Assembly: GCA_019751575.1 (NCBI GenBank)
Contig: JAIENF010000593.1
Location: 1-8,270, forward strand
Length of the DNA stretch: 8,270 bases
Direction of reading: 5' to 3'
Source: Burkholderiales bacterium
Lineage (GTDB): Bacteria; Pseudomonadota; Gammaproteobacteria; Burkholderiales; CAIKXV01
Positions within the stretch are counted from its first letter, which is position 1, and every line of letters begins with the position of its first letter. Positions 1-5,156 of this stretch are shown in pieces. A program made the translations under genes and the position numbers. The notes under the pieces are model-generated. The model did not search any database, was not told where the DNA came from, and saw only the letters and a list, made by a program, of their open reading frames with translations.

Positions 1-310
1 GGCGGGCATCGATGTCGCCGACATGATCGGCGTGTTCAACGTGTCGAACGCGCGCAGCTATGCAAGCGAGGTGCGCTTCCCGGCGCACATCCTGTCCGGC
101 CGGTGGGACGCGCGCTCGAGGGTGTACAACCTGCGCAAGGATGTGTCGATGGCGGTATCGCTCGCGGACGCCCTGGGCGCACAGGTGCCGCTGGGCACCC
201 TCACGCGCGACTTCCTCGAGTCGGCGATCGCGCAGGGCATGACCGACACCGATTTCGCATACCTCTATCTCCGCTTCGACGAGATCGTGCGGGGGACTCG
301 CAACCCATAG
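1..310 (+). CDS. C-terminal fragment of a 3-hydroxyisobutyrate dehydrogenase-type NAD(P)-dependent oxidoreductase (5' end outside window)
   Basis: The open frame runs from the left edge (first full codon at base 2) to a TAG stop at 308-310, so about 102 residues of the C-terminus are visible. The fragment matches the all-helical C-terminal domain of beta-hydroxyacid dehydrogenases. Visible landmarks are G-I-D near the edge, an S-N-A-R-S segment, F-P-A-H-I-L-S-G followed by L-R-K-D-V-S-M-A, L-A-D-A-L-G with P-L-G, and a closing D-F-A-Y-L-Y-L-R-F-D-E. In this family the domain forms the dimer interface and covers the active site. The N-terminal Rossmann fold and the catalytic lysine lie outside the window. 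The substrate could be 3-hydroxyisobutyrate, tartronate semialdehyde or a related short hydroxyacid and cannot be decided here. An ATG at 23 is an internal methionine, not the start. The gene converges on the PEP-CTERM gene. Confidence 0.85.
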   Translation, partial: AGIDVADMIGVFNVSNARSYASEVRFPAHILSGRWDARSRVYNLRKDVSMAVSLADALGAQVPLGTLTRDFLESAIAQGMTDTDFAYLYLRFDEIVRGTRNP

Positions 311-320
311 CCCCGCGGCG

Positions 321-357
321 AATCACGCACTGCCGATCAGCCCGGCAGTGCGTGATT
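321..357. terminator. Perfect 14-bp inverted repeat, probable bidirectional terminator
   Basis: The arms at 321-334 (AATCACGCACTGCC) and 344-357 (GGCAGTGCGTGATT) are perfectly complementary across a 9-nt loop. The structure lies between two convergent stop codons (plus-strand stop ending at 310, minus-strand stop ending at 379), where it can end transcripts from both sides. The stem has only short A/T ends and no long T tract, so it is not a textbook intrinsic terminator. The position supports the role. Confidence 0.7.
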
Positions 358-378
358 CCCACGGGCCTGTTCGAGCGC

Positions 379-1074
379 TCAGCCCTTTCGGGAGCGGCGC
401 GCCTGCCAGCCGAGCAGCAGCATGCCGGCACCCATGAGCCACGCGGTGGGCGGCAGCGGGATGGCGGCGATCTGCAGGTCGTCGACCACCGCGTACGGAC
501 CGGAGATCAGGAAGCTGGCGATGTCCGCCTGGTCGCGGCCGATGCCGTAGAAGACGCCCTCGTTGAAGCCGCCGGGGGTGTTGATCAGCGGCAGGTCGTA
601 CTCTTCCAGCAGCGTGCCGAAGCGGTCGAAGGCTGCGATGTACAGCGGCAACGGGAGGGCAGCCGTCGGCCCGCCGAACGTGAAGTCGGGGTCGAAGTTC
701 ATGAAGCCGCCGACGCCCTTGACCAGCAGGCCGCCGAAGTCGAACAGCATCCCTGCGGGAAGGCCGTTGCCGTCGAAGTCGCCGTCGACGCCGGCGAAGG
801 TCTTGCCCAGGCTCCAGAAGCCGTTGCTGCCCAGGCTCCAGATACCGCCGGCATCGCCCAGCGAGCCGGGACCGCCGGTGGTCGAGAAGGTCACGCCGTT
901 GCCGATGGCCACCGGTGCGTTCAGGTTGGAGCCGGTCGGGCTGTCGAAGGTGAACAGCAGGTTGACCGGGGCGCTCGGGAGCTGAGCCGGGTTGGTCAGC
1001 AGGTCGGCCTTGACAGGCATGGCTGCGATTGCCAGCACGCCGGCGAGAGCCGCCAGTTGATGAAGCGATTTCAT
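379..1074 (-). CDS. PEP-CTERM (VPLPxxAWL-type) exosortase-sorted surface protein
   Basis: A 231-residue secreted protein. Residues 1-23 form a Sec signal peptide: K near the start, a hydrophobic A/L/V run, then P-V-K-A before D24. The middle (about 24-195) is rich in Gly, Phe, Asp and Asn, with no catalytic motif I recognise, and contains an imperfect W-S-L-G duplication at about 79-90. The C-terminus is a typical PEP-CTERM tripartite signal: V-V-D-D-L-Q at 197-201, I-P-L-P-P-T-A-W-L at 205-213, a hydrophobic helix to about 222, and a basic R-R-S-R-K tail. In this family an exosortase (EpsH/XrtA type) recognises the signal for surface sorting, usually in organisms with a dedicated exopolysaccharide locus. 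The ATG at 1074 is chosen because GGAGA lies 6 nt upstream and the signal peptide begins there; the frame stays open further upstream but without a sensible protein. It follows the PhoX gene on the same strand. Its specific function is unknown. Confidence 0.88.
   Translation of the reverse strand: MKSLHQLAALAGVLAIAAMPVKADLLTNPAQLPSAPVNLLFTFDSPTGSNLNAPVAIGNGVTFSTTGGPGSLGDAGGIWSLGSNGFWSLGKTFAGVDGDFDGNGLPAGMLFDFGGLLVKGVGGFMNFDPDFTFGGPTAALPLPLYIAAFDRFGTLLEEYDLPLINTPGGFNEGVFYGIGRDQADIASFLISGPYAVVDDLQIAAIPLPPTAWLMGAGMLLLGWQARRSRKG
805..842. repeat. Short direct repeat inside the PEP-CTERM gene
   Basis: The 14-nt unit GCCCAGGCTCCAGA occurs at 805-818 and exactly again at 829-842, a period of 24 nt (8 codons). 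On the coding (minus) strand this gives two W-S-L-G units separated by S-N-G-F. It looks like a small in-frame internal duplication in the exported domain. Confidence 0.75.
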
Positions 1075-1116
1075 CGCGTTTCTCCAGAAAGGATTGAGGG
1101 ACAGCCTCCAGACCCG

Positions 1117-1159
1117 CGCCGGCAGGGACAACCGGTTGGACGGTTGATCCCTGCCGGCG
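1117..1159 (-). promoter_or_regulatory. Long stem-loop in the leader of the PEP-CTERM gene
   Basis: The arms 1117-1128 (CGCCGGCAGGGA) and 1148-1159 (TCCCTGCCGGCG) pair perfectly. The stem continues with 1129-1134 (CAACCG) against 1141-1146 (CGGTTG) after a single bulged A at 1147. The result is an 18-bp stem with a 6-nt loop. It ends about 30 nt before the Shine-Dalgarno of the PEP-CTERM gene. It could be a terminator for phoX read-through, an mRNA stability element or a binding site. No T tract follows on the minus strand. Structure is seen directly; function is inferred. Confidence 0.6.
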
Positions 1160-1178
1160 AGGTGATGTCTCGACCGTA

Positions 1179-1210
1179 CCGGCCTGGCCTCTTGATCTGG
1201 ACCAGGCCGG
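1179..1210 (-). terminator. Stem-loop just after the phoX stop codon
   Basis: The arms CCGGCCTGG (1179-1187) and CCAGGCCGG (1202-1210) are perfect 9-bp complements around a 14-nt loop. The structure starts 10 nt past the phoX stop on the minus strand. It is a candidate terminator or 3'-end processing hairpin for phoX. No U-rich tail is present, so partial read-through into the PEP-CTERM gene is plausible. Confidence 0.55.
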
Positions 1211-1220
1211 ACGAACGACA

Positions 1221-3389
1221 TCAGGTGCCGATGATTCCGCCGTCGTCCTTGGTGATGACGACCGTGGCCGAGCGCGGCCGGCCGGACGGCCCGTAGCCCT
1301 GCGTGTGCGGCCAGTTGCTGAACTGCGTCGGGTTTTCGGCCGGCGAACCCTCGCCCGGATGCTGGACGTTCACGAACATCGTCCGATGATCGGGCGTCAC
1401 GATCACGCCGGTGACTTCGCAGCCAGCCGGCGCAGTCAGGAAGCGGCGCGTGGCCTTGGTATTCGGGTCCGCGCACAGCATCTGGTTGGTACCGACGTTC
1501 TGGTAGGGCGACGCACCTCCGAGCGACTGGTCGGTCTGGATCCACAGGCGGCCGAAATAGTCGAACCACAGTCCATCCGGTGCGCCGTAGGCATCACCGA
1601 CGATGTTGCCCTGCAGGTTGGCCTGCGGCAGCGTCGGGTCGCCGCACTCGACGAACAGGTCCCACTTGAAGGTGGTGGCAGCGACCGAGCGGCCGTCCTC
1701 GCGCCAGCGGATGATGTGGCCGAACGAATTGGACGCGCGCGGGTTCGCCGAGTCTACCGGCGGCCGGGCGGCCGATGCGCCGGTCAGGCCGTTGGGATTG
1801 TTGGACGAAGCCGGAGACGTGCCACGCCGGGAGTTGTTGGTCAGCGTGCAGTAGACCTCGATCTCCTCGTAGCCGAGCACGCGCGGCCGGTATGCGCACC
1901 ACTCGGGACGATCCATCATCGTCGCGCCGACGCGGTCGGCCGCCTGGCGGGTACGGATGAGCACATCGGCCTGGTTGCGGAAGCCGTTCTCCGTCGTCAG
2001 GCCGTTCTGGCCGTGCACCAGGGCGAGCCACTCGCCCGTACCGTCGGCGTTGAACTTCGCGACATACAGCGTGCCATGGTCGAGCATGTCACGGTTGGCC
2101 GCACGGTTGTTCGGCGTGAAAGGACGCGCGCAGACGAACTTGTAGAGGTACTCGTTGACCTCGTCGCAGGCCTGGTAGAACGCGACGCGGTTCTGCGCGT
2201 CGACCGCTTCCTGCGCACTCTCGTGCTTGAAGCGGCCCAGCGCGGTGCGCTTGACCGGCACGCTCGCGGGGTCGAACGGATCGATCTCGACCACCCAGCC
2301 GAACAGGTTGGGCTCCTTGGGGTTCGCAAGCACATCGAAGCGGGGGTCGACGGTGTGCCAGCGATACCCGAAGCCGTTGATGCTTATGCCGTAGCGGTTG
2401 TAATCCCTGCCAGCTTCCGTAGCCGTGTTCGGAACGAAGGGGTTGGCGGGCACGCCCGTGGGCACGAAGTTGGGATTCGTGGCCGGGGAGGTACTGCCGA
2501 AGTATCCGTTCCAGTTCTCCTCGCAGGTGAGGTAGGTGCCCCACGGCGTGTAGCCGTGCGCGCAGTTGTTCGCGGTGCCGAACACGGTGAAGCCGTCGTT
2601 GGTGTTGCCGGTGTCGACCGAGCCGTTCGGGGTGATCTGGAACCGCTTCGACTTCAGCAGATCGTCGCCTGCCGCCGGCCCGGAGATCCGCATCGGGGTG
2701 TTGACCGTGATGCGGCGACCGAACGGCGAGCCGCGTTGCACGCGCCAGCCGTTGCCGGTCTTGACGATTTCCTGCACCGATACGCCGTGCGCGGCCTGCG
2801 ACTTGCGCACCTTCTGGATGGTGACGCCGACGCCGCCGGTGAGCCCCTCGGCGCCATGCAGGACGTTCTCGTGGGTGTACTCGTGGTTCACGCAGAGCAG
2901 GCCACGGTCGCTCGACACGCCGAGCCGGCCGCCGCCGCGGGTCGGGAACGGGAAGAAGTGCATGCCGTCGTGGTGCATGCCGACCTGTTTCTCCTGCGCG
3001 GCCGCATCCTGGGTGGCGCTCACGTCCCAGTCCTGCGCGCCCGGCATGATCGGATCGCCCCACGCCGACAGGATGGTCGCCTTGTAGCCCGTGGGCACCG
3101 ACACCAGATCCGTGTCCGCGAGACCGGTGACCGCGTTGCGGAAGTTGGGCGGCACGCTGTCGAAGCCGTAGCCTGCGAAGCCCACGCTCGGCGGGATCGG
3201 AGCAGCCTCGACGGACTGCATGAAGCCACCGAGAGTCACCCCACCGACGGAGGCGAGCGCGGTGGCGCTGAAGGCGGATTTCAGGAAATGACGCCGGCTC
3301 TCGCTCACCTGAGCGATCACATCGCGGATCGACTCGTTGCCGGACTTGTTCAATGATTCGTCGTTGCGGGGGTGATCGATTCCCTTCAT
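1221..3389 (-). CDS. PhoX-family (DUF839) Tat-exported phosphatase
   Basis: A 722-residue protein of the PhoX family, calcium/iron-dependent phosphomonoesterases that act outside the cytoplasm to scavenge phosphate. A twin-arginine signal S-R-R-H-F-L-K sits at residues 31-37, then a weakly hydrophobic Ala/Gly stretch and probable cleavage near S-V-E-A-A (59-63). The 30-residue n-region is long but usual for this family. Family blocks in order: L-L-C-V-N-H-E-Y (164-171), G-T-Y-L-T-C-E-E-N (284-292), F-K-H-E (387-390), N-E-Y-L-Y-K-F-V (412-419), D-H-G-T-L-Y-V-A-K-F (437-446), M-D-R-P-E-W (492-497), G-L-W-F-D then G-R-L-W-I-Q-T-D (606-620), and Q-H-P-G-E (676-680). C289 in C-E-E-N is the likely metal-liganding cysteine by comparison with characterised PhoX. 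The ATG at 3389 is chosen for its AAGGAG 7 nt upstream and the family-like n-region; the frame continues about 80 codons further up with no such support. Ten cysteines are present. No clear Pho box is visible upstream. Family is certain; actual substrate is not. Confidence 0.9.
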   Translation of the reverse strand: MKGIDHPRNDESLNKSGNESIRDVIAQVSESRRHFLKSAFSATALASVGGVTLGGFMQSVEAAPIPPSVGFAGYGFDSVPPNFRNAVTGLADTDLVSVPTGYKATILSAWGDPIMPGAQDWDVSATQDAAAQEKQVGMHHDGMHFFPFPTRGGGRLGVSSDRGLLCVNHEYTHENVLHGAEGLTGGVGVTIQKVRKSQAAHGVSVQEIVKTGNGWRVQRGSPFGRRITVNTPMRISGPAAGDDLLKSKRFQITPNGSVDTGNTNDGFTVFGTANNCAHGYTPWGTYLTCEENWNGYFGSTSPATNPNFVPTGVPANPFVPNTATEAGRDYNRYGISINGFGYRWHTVDPRFDVLANPKEPNLFGWVVEIDPFDPASVPVKRTALGRFKHESAQEAVDAQNRVAFYQACDEVNEYLYKFVCARPFTPNNRAANRDMLDHGTLYVAKFNADGTGEWLALVHGQNGLTTENGFRNQADVLIRTRQAADRVGATMMDRPEWCAYRPRVLGYEEIEVYCTLTNNSRRGTSPASSNNPNGLTGASAARPPVDSANPRASNSFGHIIRWREDGRSVAATTFKWDLFVECGDPTLPQANLQGNIVGDAYGAPDGLWFDYFGRLWIQTDQSLGGASPYQNVGTNQMLCADPNTKATRRFLTAPAGCEVTGVIVTPDHRTMFVNVQHPGEGSPAENPTQFSNWPHTQGYGPSGRPRSATVVITKDDGGIIGT

Positions 3390-3396
3390 GTGCTGG

Positions 3397-3402
3397 CTCC
3401 TT
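3397..3402 (-). promoter_or_regulatory. Shine-Dalgarno site fixing the phoX start
   Basis: On the minus strand AAGGAG lies 7 nt before the ATG at 3389. This strong site is the main reason for rejecting the in-frame upstream starts. Confidence 0.75.
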
Positions 3403-3449
3403 GGCTGGCGGTTTACGAGTACTGCGGGCCAAGGCTGAACTGCGAATAT

Positions 3450-3465
3450 TGCAGGCAATGTGCCG
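3450..3465 (-). promoter_or_regulatory. Candidate sigma-54 (RpoN) -24/-12 promoter upstream of phoX
   Basis: Read on the minus strand the site is CGGCAC-N5-CTGCA, against the sigma-54 consensus TGGCAC-N5-TTGCA. Nine of eleven defined bases match, including the invariant GG and GC at the correct 10-nt separation. The next bases (AT) extend the usual A/T-rich end of the -12 element. A start about 12 nt downstream would give a 5' leader of roughly 50 nt before the phoX ATG. No activator binding site was identified, so this rests on one motif match. Confidence 0.45.
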
Positions 3466-3600
3466 GGAGCATGAATTCTCCAGAGTCCGAACGGGCGTTT
3501 CCCCTGGTGCGAGACGGTGAAGGTCGCAGGTGGGCGCGGACCGCTGCGATGGTCGACAGGCGCGGGTCGTGCAGGGCCGGGGCGGCACGAAACGACGGCA

Positions 3601-3620
3601 TGTCCGCGTGCAGCCGGACA
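3601..3620. other. Small hairpin between phoX and the tRNA
   Basis: TGTCCG (3601-3606) pairs with CGGACA (3615-3620) around an 8-nt loop. It is the second stem-loop downstream of the tRNA 3' end and may help end the tRNA transcript. The rest of the 3390-3663 gap holds only the sigma-54-like element, the phoX leader and the hairpin at 3639-3661; I see no gene there. Confidence 0.35.
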
Positions 3621-3638
3621 AGACGACACGCGAGGCTG

Positions 3639-3661
3639 GCGCTGCGTCGCGGGCGCAGCGC
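3639..3661 (-). terminator. Hairpin directly behind the tRNA-Thr gene
   Basis: GCGCTGCG (3639-3646) and CGCAGCGC (3654-3661) form a perfect 8-bp GC-rich stem with a 7-nt loop, two nt beyond the mature tRNA 3' end. Downstream on the minus strand the sequence is only moderately T-containing. It may act as terminator or as a 3' processing structure of the tRNA precursor. Confidence 0.55.
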
Positions 3662-3663
3662 GG

Positions 3664-3736
3664 TGCCGGATACAGGATTCGAACCCGTGACCTTCGGTTT
3701 ACAAAACCGCTGCTCTACCAACTGAGCTAATCCGGC
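3664..3736 (-). tRNA. tRNA-Thr (anticodon UGU)
   Basis: A full cloverleaf reads on the minus strand. The acceptor arm GCCGGAT (3736-3730) pairs with ATCCGGC (3671-3665). The D-arm contains AGCTCAGTTGGTAGAGC. The anticodon stem CGGTT/AACCG encloses TTTGTAA, giving anticodon TGT for threonine ACA/ACG codons. The T-arm has GGTTCGAATCC. The discriminator base is A (3664). The mature gene is 73 nt without CCA; the next genomic bases are CCG, so the terminal A of CCA must be added by the nucleotidyltransferase after trimming. Identity as Thr follows from the anticodon. Confidence 0.96.
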
Positions 3737-3747
3737 GACGCGGCCCG

Positions 3748-3753
3748 AGTATA
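3748..3753 (-). promoter_or_regulatory. -10 element of the tRNA-Thr promoter
   Basis: TATACT on the minus strand lies 11 nt before the tRNA 5' end. It is followed by a GC-rich discriminator (CGGGCCGCG), as is common at stringently controlled stable-RNA promoters. No convincing -35 box stands at 16-18 nt. Confidence 0.55.
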
Positions 3754-3827
3754 AGCGAGCGCCCGGGCACCAGTGCGGTGCAGGCCTGCCGTGTGCCATG
3801 TGCCGGCGGGCCAGGCCGTCGCCTGTG

Positions 3828-3833
3828 TATGCT
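3828..3833 (+). promoter_or_regulatory. Weak -10-like element before the alpha/beta hydrolase gene
   Basis: TATGCT lies about 48 nt upstream of the hydrolase ATG on the plus strand. The surrounding region is GC-rich and no good -35 is visible at normal spacing, so this is only the best of weak candidates. Confidence 0.25.
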
Positions 3834-3881
3834 CGGGGCCGGGCGGCCTGTCGACCGCCGTGAAACCAGAGAGGAGACAGC

Positions 3882-4706
3882 ATGCCCAGGGTGACCATCG
3901 GCGAGGGGGAGATCGCATACGAGGAAAGCGGCAGCGGCCATCCGCTGCTGTTCGTCAGCGGCCTGAACGGCACTGGCCGGTCATGGGCGCCGCAGGTGCC
4001 TTTCTTCAGCCGGCACTTCCGGGTGATCACCTACGACCAGCGCGGCACCGGCTCCAGCGATCGCACGCAGCGTTCGTTCTCGGTCGACGGCATGGCCGCC
4101 GATGTGATCGCACTGCTCGACGCGCTCGGGCTGGAACGTGTGCACCTGGTAGGGCAATCCACCGGCGGCGCGATCGGCCAGACACTGGCCGTGCTGCACC
4201 CCGAGCGTCTGTCGAGGATGGCGATCTACGCCACCTGGACCTGGTGCGATCCCTGGTTCCGCCGCCTGTTCGAGGCCCGGCGGCAGATGTACCAGCAGGC
4301 AGGCCCTGACCTGCACGGCCGCTTCCATCCGTTGTGGCTGTATCCGCCCGACTACGTGAATGCGCACGACGCCGAGATCGAGGAAGAACTGCGCCGCGCC
4401 GCGGTGAATCCGCCGCCGTCGGAGGTCTCCATCGGGCGCATCGACGCGATAACGGCCTTCGACCGCCGTGCAGACCTCGCGCGGATCACGACGCCCACGC
4501 TGGTGATGGCCGCGCGCGACGACTACATCACGCCGGCCTACCATGCAGAGGCGTTGGCCCGTGCGATCCCCGGTGCCCAGCTGGAATTGATGGAAAGCGG
4601 CGGGCATTCCCTGTCGAAGACCCGCCCGGACGCGTTCAACGCGCGCGTGCTGCGGTTCCTGCAAGAGGGCGGCGGCCGCTCGGCGGAGGCAGCCCCGCCT
4701 ACTTGA
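3882..4706 (+). CDS. Alpha/beta hydrolase, RutD-like / general esterase-type
   Basis: A 274-residue single-domain alpha/beta hydrolase with no signal peptide, so probably cytoplasmic. Visible landmarks: the oxyanion-side block L-L-F-V-S-G-L-N-G (22-30), Y-D-Q-R-G-T-G-S-S (51-59), the nucleophile elbow G-Q-S-T-G-G with Ser93, a cap-region segment with L-W-L-Y-P-P-D-Y (151-158), the acid in A-R-D-D-Y-I-T-P (Asp214 the likely catalytic one), and the base in G-G-H-S (His242). The triad is therefore complete. The overall pattern, especially Y-D-Q-R-G-T-G and F-x-L-W-L-Y-P-P-D, resembles RutD and beta-ketoadipate enol-lactone hydrolase relatives. From memory, E. coli RutD has Ala at the nucleophile position, so this protein is not simply RutD. 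No pyrimidine-degradation (rut) genes are nearby. The start is supported by GAGGAG 5 nt upstream. Its last 8 bp overlap the 3' end of sspB on the opposite strand. Substrate unknown. Confidence 0.88.
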   Translation: MPRVTIGEGEIAYEESGSGHPLLFVSGLNGTGRSWAPQVPFFSRHFRVITYDQRGTGSSDRTQRSFSVDGMAADVIALLDALGLERVHLVGQSTGGAIGQTLAVLHPERLSRMAIYATWTWCDPWFRRLFEARRQMYQQAGPDLHGRFHPLWLYPPDYVNAHDAEIEEELRRAAVNPPPSEVSIGRIDAITAFDRRADLARITTPTLVMAARDDYITPAYHAEALARAIPGAQLELMESGGHSLSKTRPDAFNARVLRFLQEGGGRSAEAAPPT

Positions 4707-5148
4707 CGACCTGGAGCCACGGCCGGGACGGGCGCGTCGGCGTGTCCGGGCCCGGTTCGTCGCCATTGCCGTTGCGGCCGGAACCGGCAGGCGGCGACTC
4801 GGGCGCATCGGTACCCTGGCCTGCCGCAGCGCCAGCCGCCTCGGTCGGGAAGAACAGCCCCTGCCCGTTCTCTTTGGCGAAGATCGCCGCCACCGCGCCG
4901 ATCGGCACGCTGATCTCGCGCGACACGCCGTTGAATCGGGCCGAGAACTGCACGACATCGCGCCCAAGCGTGATGTTGCGGGTCGCGTCCTGGCTGATGT
5001 TGAGCACGATCTCGCCGTTCTTGACGTACTCGAGCGGCACCCGCGTCGATGCGTCCACCTTCACCGACAGGTAAGGGGTATAGCCGGAGTCGCTGCACCA
5101 TTCGTAGATGGCGCGGACGAGGTAGGGCTTGGTGGTCGGGTCGGTCAT
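4699..5148 (-). CDS. sspB: SspB, ClpXP protease specificity-enhancing adaptor
   Basis: A 149-residue SspB. The N-terminal substrate-binding core (about 1-104) includes K-P-Y-L-V-R-A-I-Y-E-W (7-17), T-P-Y-L-S-V (24-29), G-E-I-V-L-N-I (45-51), F-S-A-R-F-N-G (68-74), S-V-P-I-G-A-V-A-A-I-F-A-K-E-N-G (80-95). A flexible linker of about 35 residues, rich in Gly, Pro, Ala and Asp, leads to the ClpX-binding tail R-P-W-L-Q-V-V-K (142-149), equivalent to R-P-A-L-R-V-V-K in E. coli. In the known system SspB dimers hand ssrA-tagged and other substrates to ClpXP. The linker is shorter and less acidic than in E. coli. The gene starts 8 nt after the sspA stop, and a G-rich SD overlaps that stop, so translation is probably coupled. 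Its final two codons and stop overlap the convergent hydrolase gene. Confidence 0.95.
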   Translation of the reverse strand: MTDPTTKPYLVRAIYEWCSDSGYTPYLSVKVDASTRVPLEYVKNGEIVLNISQDATRNITLGRDVVQFSARFNGVSREISVPIGAVAAIFAKENGQGLFFPTEAAGAAAGQGTDAPESPPAGSGRNGNGDEPGPDTPTRPSRPWLQVVK

Positions 5149-5156
5149 CGCGCCCC

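Noticed and set aside
103..1296. 397-codon plus-strand frame spanning the oxidoreductase end, the terminator and the PEP-CTERM gene
   Set aside because: It crosses a real stop region and a terminator and is antisense to a well-supported PEP-CTERM gene; the composition is that of a GC-rich shadow.
1075..1569. N-terminal extension of the PEP-CTERM gene to give 396 residues
   Set aside because: It overlaps phoX in another frame and crosses both hairpins. The signal peptide and Shine-Dalgarno fit the ATG at 1074.
1305..3356. 683-codon open frame on the plus strand, antisense to phoX
   Set aside because: It lies opposite a clearly identified PhoX gene, is rich in Arg/Val/Ala/Gly/His with no domain-like blocks, and has no supporting start site. 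Long antisense frames are expected in high-GC DNA with strong codon bias.
3390..3629. 80-residue N-terminal extension of the PhoX protein
   Set aside because: It would bury the Tat signal more than 110 residues from the N-terminus and covers the sigma-54-like site; the ATG at 3389 has a strong ribosome-binding site.
3390..3663. Pho box (PhoB site) upstream of phoX
   Set aside because: I looked for CTGTCAT-type direct repeats with 11-nt period on both strands and found none convincing.
3600..3740. tRNA-Thr as an integration (attachment) site with phoX/PEP-CTERM as a transferred island
   Set aside because: No integrase and no repeat of the tRNA 3' end appear in the window, and base composition of the two genes looks like that of their neighbours.
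3413..4030. 205-codon minus-strand frame and the plus-strand frame 3530-3730 running through the tRNA
   Set aside because: Both contain the well-known peptide artefacts of translating a tRNA gene (G-L-A-Q-L-V-E-Q and R-I-R-T-R-D-L type strings).
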